A stretch of DNA of 64,000 nucleotides, from NCBI RefSeq assembly GCF_004769665.1, contig NZ_RQGG01000028.1, positions 124,001 through 188,000 on the forward strand. Reading direction: 5' to 3'. A program made the position numbers and the translations under genes. Source of the DNA: Leptospira kemamanensis (lineage in GTDB: Bacteria; Spirochaetota; Leptospiria; Leptospirales; Leptospiraceae). Within the stretch, counting starts at the first letter, position 1, and each line of letters starts with the position of its first letter. The notes beneath the pieces are model-generated. The model was not told the DNA's origin. It ran no database searches and was given only the letters and a program-made list of their open reading frames with translations. This document shows, one piece after another, positions 62,049-64,000 of this stretch.

Positions 62049-63092
62049 ATGCACCAAAAATTATTCCTATTTTTAATCTGTTTCACATTCCATTGCCAAA
62101 TTTCAAATAACATAACAACCGTTTCCCCTGTAGAAGAAAATCTTTACGAAGAATGGGCAGGATTTTCAATTTCTGATCCTATTCATAAAAAGGGAATGGA
62201 TTTGAGTTGGAATCAATTGATCCAAACGAGAGAAGTGATCAGCTCCTACTTAACGACAAAAGCTTACAACCCCAAAGTCAAAACAGTAGTGTATCCTTTT
62301 AGTGGGATTGATGTTTTAAATTTATTTTCTTTTTACCCACATTCTGAAAATTACATTCTCTTCGGTTTAGAAGATCCCGGTTTTCCGAGCAAATACAACG
62401 AATTATCAGAAAAAGAAAAGTCCATAGTCAAATCAGGGATTCGTTCTCTCTCCGATCACTTAGCGGGAAGAAATTATTTCACTTATCGCAAAATGAAAGA
62501 AGAAACAAAGAAAAAAGAATTAAATGGAGCATACCCAGTCTTTGTTGCCTTTTTAAAACGTATGGGGAAGGAAATCCTAGATTCCAAGGAAGAAATTATC
62601 GTCGGTAAAGGCATTGTATACAAAGGATTTTCCATACAATTATTTGATACCAGGTTAAACAAAAAAGAATCACTAACGTATTTTAAAATATTCTTAATTG
62701 GGAATGAAGGAATTCCTGGTGATGGTTTATATGAATACTTTACTCAGTTAGGAGAAATTGGAATTTTCACCAAGTCTGCAGAATATTTATTCCATGGGGA
62801 AAAAAGAAAATCCTTCCGCGATTTGCTTTTAAAAAACGCTAAATTTGTGGTTCAAGATGAATCAGGTTTTCCGATTCGATTTTTTCCAGAAGATTCTTGG
62901 AAACGGTCTATCTTTGGAAGGTATGAAAAATCTTGGAACTTGTCTGGAGCCGTGATTCCAGAAAACCAACCCGAACTTAAAAAATTAAGCCAAGGGACCA
63001 ATGACCAAATTTTACCCTTTCCTTTTGGCTACGGATACTTAGGCACAAAGGACAACAGACAATCTGCCGTCCTCGTATTTGAAAAAAAATAA
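62049..63092 (+). CDS. Lipoprotein of unknown function
   Basis: 347 residues. A short signal peptide with a lipobox-like end (CFTFHCQIS, Cys17) suggests a lipoprotein. The mature part has alpha/beta character with a run VYPFSGIDVLNLFSFYPHSENYILFGLEDPGFP near residue 85 that resembles a small-molecule or nucleotide fold, but I cannot place it in a family. ATG at 62049. The stop is 14 bases from the convergent aldo/keto reductase stop. Confidence 0.65.
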   Translation: MHQKLFLFLICFTFHCQISNNITTVSPVEENLYEEWAGFSISDPIHKKGMDLSWNQLIQTREVISSYLTTKAYNPKVKTVVYPFSGIDVLNLFSFYPHSENYILFGLEDPGFPSKYNELSEKEKSIVKSGIRSLSDHLAGRNYFTYRKMKEETKKKELNGAYPVFVAFLKRMGKEILDSKEEIIVGKGIVYKGFSIQLFDTRLNKKESLTYFKIFLIGNEGIPGDGLYEYFTQLGEIGIFTKSAEYLFHGEKRKSFRDLLLKNAKFVVQDESGFPIRFFPEDSWKRSIFGRYEKSWNLSGAVIPENQPELKKLSQGTNDQILPFPFGYGYLGTKDNRQSAVLVFEKK

Positions 63093-63106
63093 AACATGGA
63101 AAGGGA

Positions 63107-63934
63107 TTAAACTACCGTAGTTGGATCCCAACAAGTTCTGAAATTTTCATTCCAATTGGATATTTCATTCATATCTTCTGGTGATAATTGAAAATCAAAA
63201 ACATCTGCATTTTCTTTGATTCGAATTGGATTTTTTGATTTTGGTATCACCACATTTCCAGCTTGTAAGGACCAACGAATGAGAATTTGCGCATTTGATT
63301 TGTTGTATTTTTTTGCTAACTTAGTGACGCGTTCGTCTTCCAATTTTTGTCCATGTGCTAACGGACTATAGGCTTCCAGTAAAATTCCTTTGGCATTACA
63401 GTAGTTTTTAAGTTCTCTATCTTGTAAGAAGGGATGGAATTCTACTTGGTTCATCGCAGGAACGATTTCTGTTTCTTTGAGTAATTCTTCTAAATGAGGA
63501 ACCATAAAATTACTCACCCCAATGGATTTTGTTTTTCCCTCTTGTTTGATTTTTTCCAATGCTTTCCATGATTCGTTGCGTTTTCCGGAAACAGGAAAAT
63601 GGATCAAATACATATCCACATAATCGGTTCCCAATTTTTGCAAAGAAACATCAATTGCTTTTTGGGCTTCCTCATAACCTTGGTCCGCATTCCAAAGTTT
63701 GGTGACGAGAAAAATATCACTCCGATTCACTCCACTTTCTCGAATGGCTGCTCCTACATCTGCTTCATTTCCATAAATGGCCGCCGTATCTATGTGGCGA
63801 TATCCAGATTCCAAAGCAAATTTTACAGCTTCAAAACATTCTTTGGGGCGAGATTTCCAAACCCCTAATCCAAGGATGGGAATGGATACAGATTGGTTGG
63901 AAGGAACGGTAGAGTTTAACTTTAATTCAGCCAT
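63107..63934 (-). CDS. Aldo/keto reductase
   Basis: 275 residues, a TIM-barrel aldo/keto reductase. Active-site residues are recognisable: Tyr in DTAAIYGNEADVG, Lys in FLVTKLWNAD, His in YLIHFP, and Asp in RHIDTA. The NADPH site has VIPKSKNPIRIKEN. It reduces aldehydes or ketones such as methylglyoxal or 2,5-diketogluconate; the closest subgroup is the DkgA/B-like one, but the substrate is not predictable. Confidence 0.9.
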   Translation of the reverse strand: MAELKLNSTVPSNQSVSIPILGLGVWKSRPKECFEAVKFALESGYRHIDTAAIYGNEADVGAAIRESGVNRSDIFLVTKLWNADQGYEEAQKAIDVSLQKLGTDYVDMYLIHFPVSGKRNESWKALEKIKQEGKTKSIGVSNFMVPHLEELLKETEIVPAMNQVEFHPFLQDRELKNYCNAKGILLEAYSPLAHGQKLEDERVTKLAKKYNKSNAQILIRWSLQAGNVVIPKSKNPIRIKENADVFDFQLSPEDMNEISNWNENFRTCWDPTTVV

Positions 63935-64000
63935 ATGTAGTTATTTAGACGAAACTCCCAACCATAATGGATTCTATGATTGGGATAAATTTTAGATTTC

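Noticed and set aside
1..64000. tRNA, rRNA, CRISPR, prophage or insertion sequence
   Set aside because: I found no sequence with the needed features; the only recombinase is Xer-like without an adjacent attachment site.

Overview
The window looks like a chromosomal segment of a spirochaete of the genus Leptospira, or a close relative, and more likely the saprophyte side of the genus. This rests on AT-rich DNA with tightly packed genes, many short-lipobox lipoproteins, frequent TTG and GTG starts, an abundance of class III nucleotide cyclases and chemotaxis parts, and several gene families typical of leptospires. There is no rRNA, tRNA, CRISPR array, insertion sequence or prophage. I call 53 genes. 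The species is not determined.

Region 1-12.6 kb (all minus strand) is a long housekeeping run. Read in transcription order it goes: a secreted hydrolase with its TetR regulator and a tandem-palindrome operator, thrS, an unknown gene, infC-rpmI-rplT, a coiled-coil gene, zapA, a formyl-THF cyclo-ligase gene, then cheW-cheA-cheB-cheY and the start of scpA. CheA carries an extra C-terminal CheC-like phosphatase domain.

Region 12.7-19.3 kb (plus strand) holds a ferredoxin-nucleotide cyclase, an ABC-type exporter whose ATPase has lost its catalytic motifs, and an overlapping giant GH94 glycoside phosphorylase. Convergent to it is amtB-glnK behind a good sigma-54 promoter. Then come a DNA-repair operon (class II photolyase, ClpS, AlkD-like), a membrane cyclase, a TrmA/RumA-type RNA methyltransferase, a SpoIID protein and an HDOD protein.

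Region 29.4-37.7 kb (minus) is a compact operon for a membrane complex related to hydrogenase-4 and complex I. All the membrane subunits are present. The large subunit lacks the NiFe cysteine motifs and the fused ferredoxin/NuoB-like subunit lacks the proximal cluster cysteines. A pseudo-receiver nucleotide cyclase closes the operon. This is the best candidate for an incompletely described system.

Region 37.7-50.9 kb is mixed: an ABC/FtsX export pair, two unknown proteins, pyrE, a TetR regulator with an 18-bp palindrome, a di-haem peroxidase, a PilZ-like protein behind a second sigma-54 promoter, an unusual ornithine-carbamoyltransferase-like enzyme, a truncated globin, a CitE/HpcH lyase and a chemoreceptor.

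Region 51-64 kb holds a FecR lipoprotein, a fluoride-type CLC antiporter followed in frame by a small membrane protein, an acyltransferase, a REC-PAS-histidine kinase, a TetR/Lnt-like pair, a Xer-type recombinase, recA with a strong terminator, an unknown lipoprotein and an aldo/keto reductase. Two GC-rich palindromic intergenic elements (about 47.5 and 59.4 kb) stand out against the AT-rich background.
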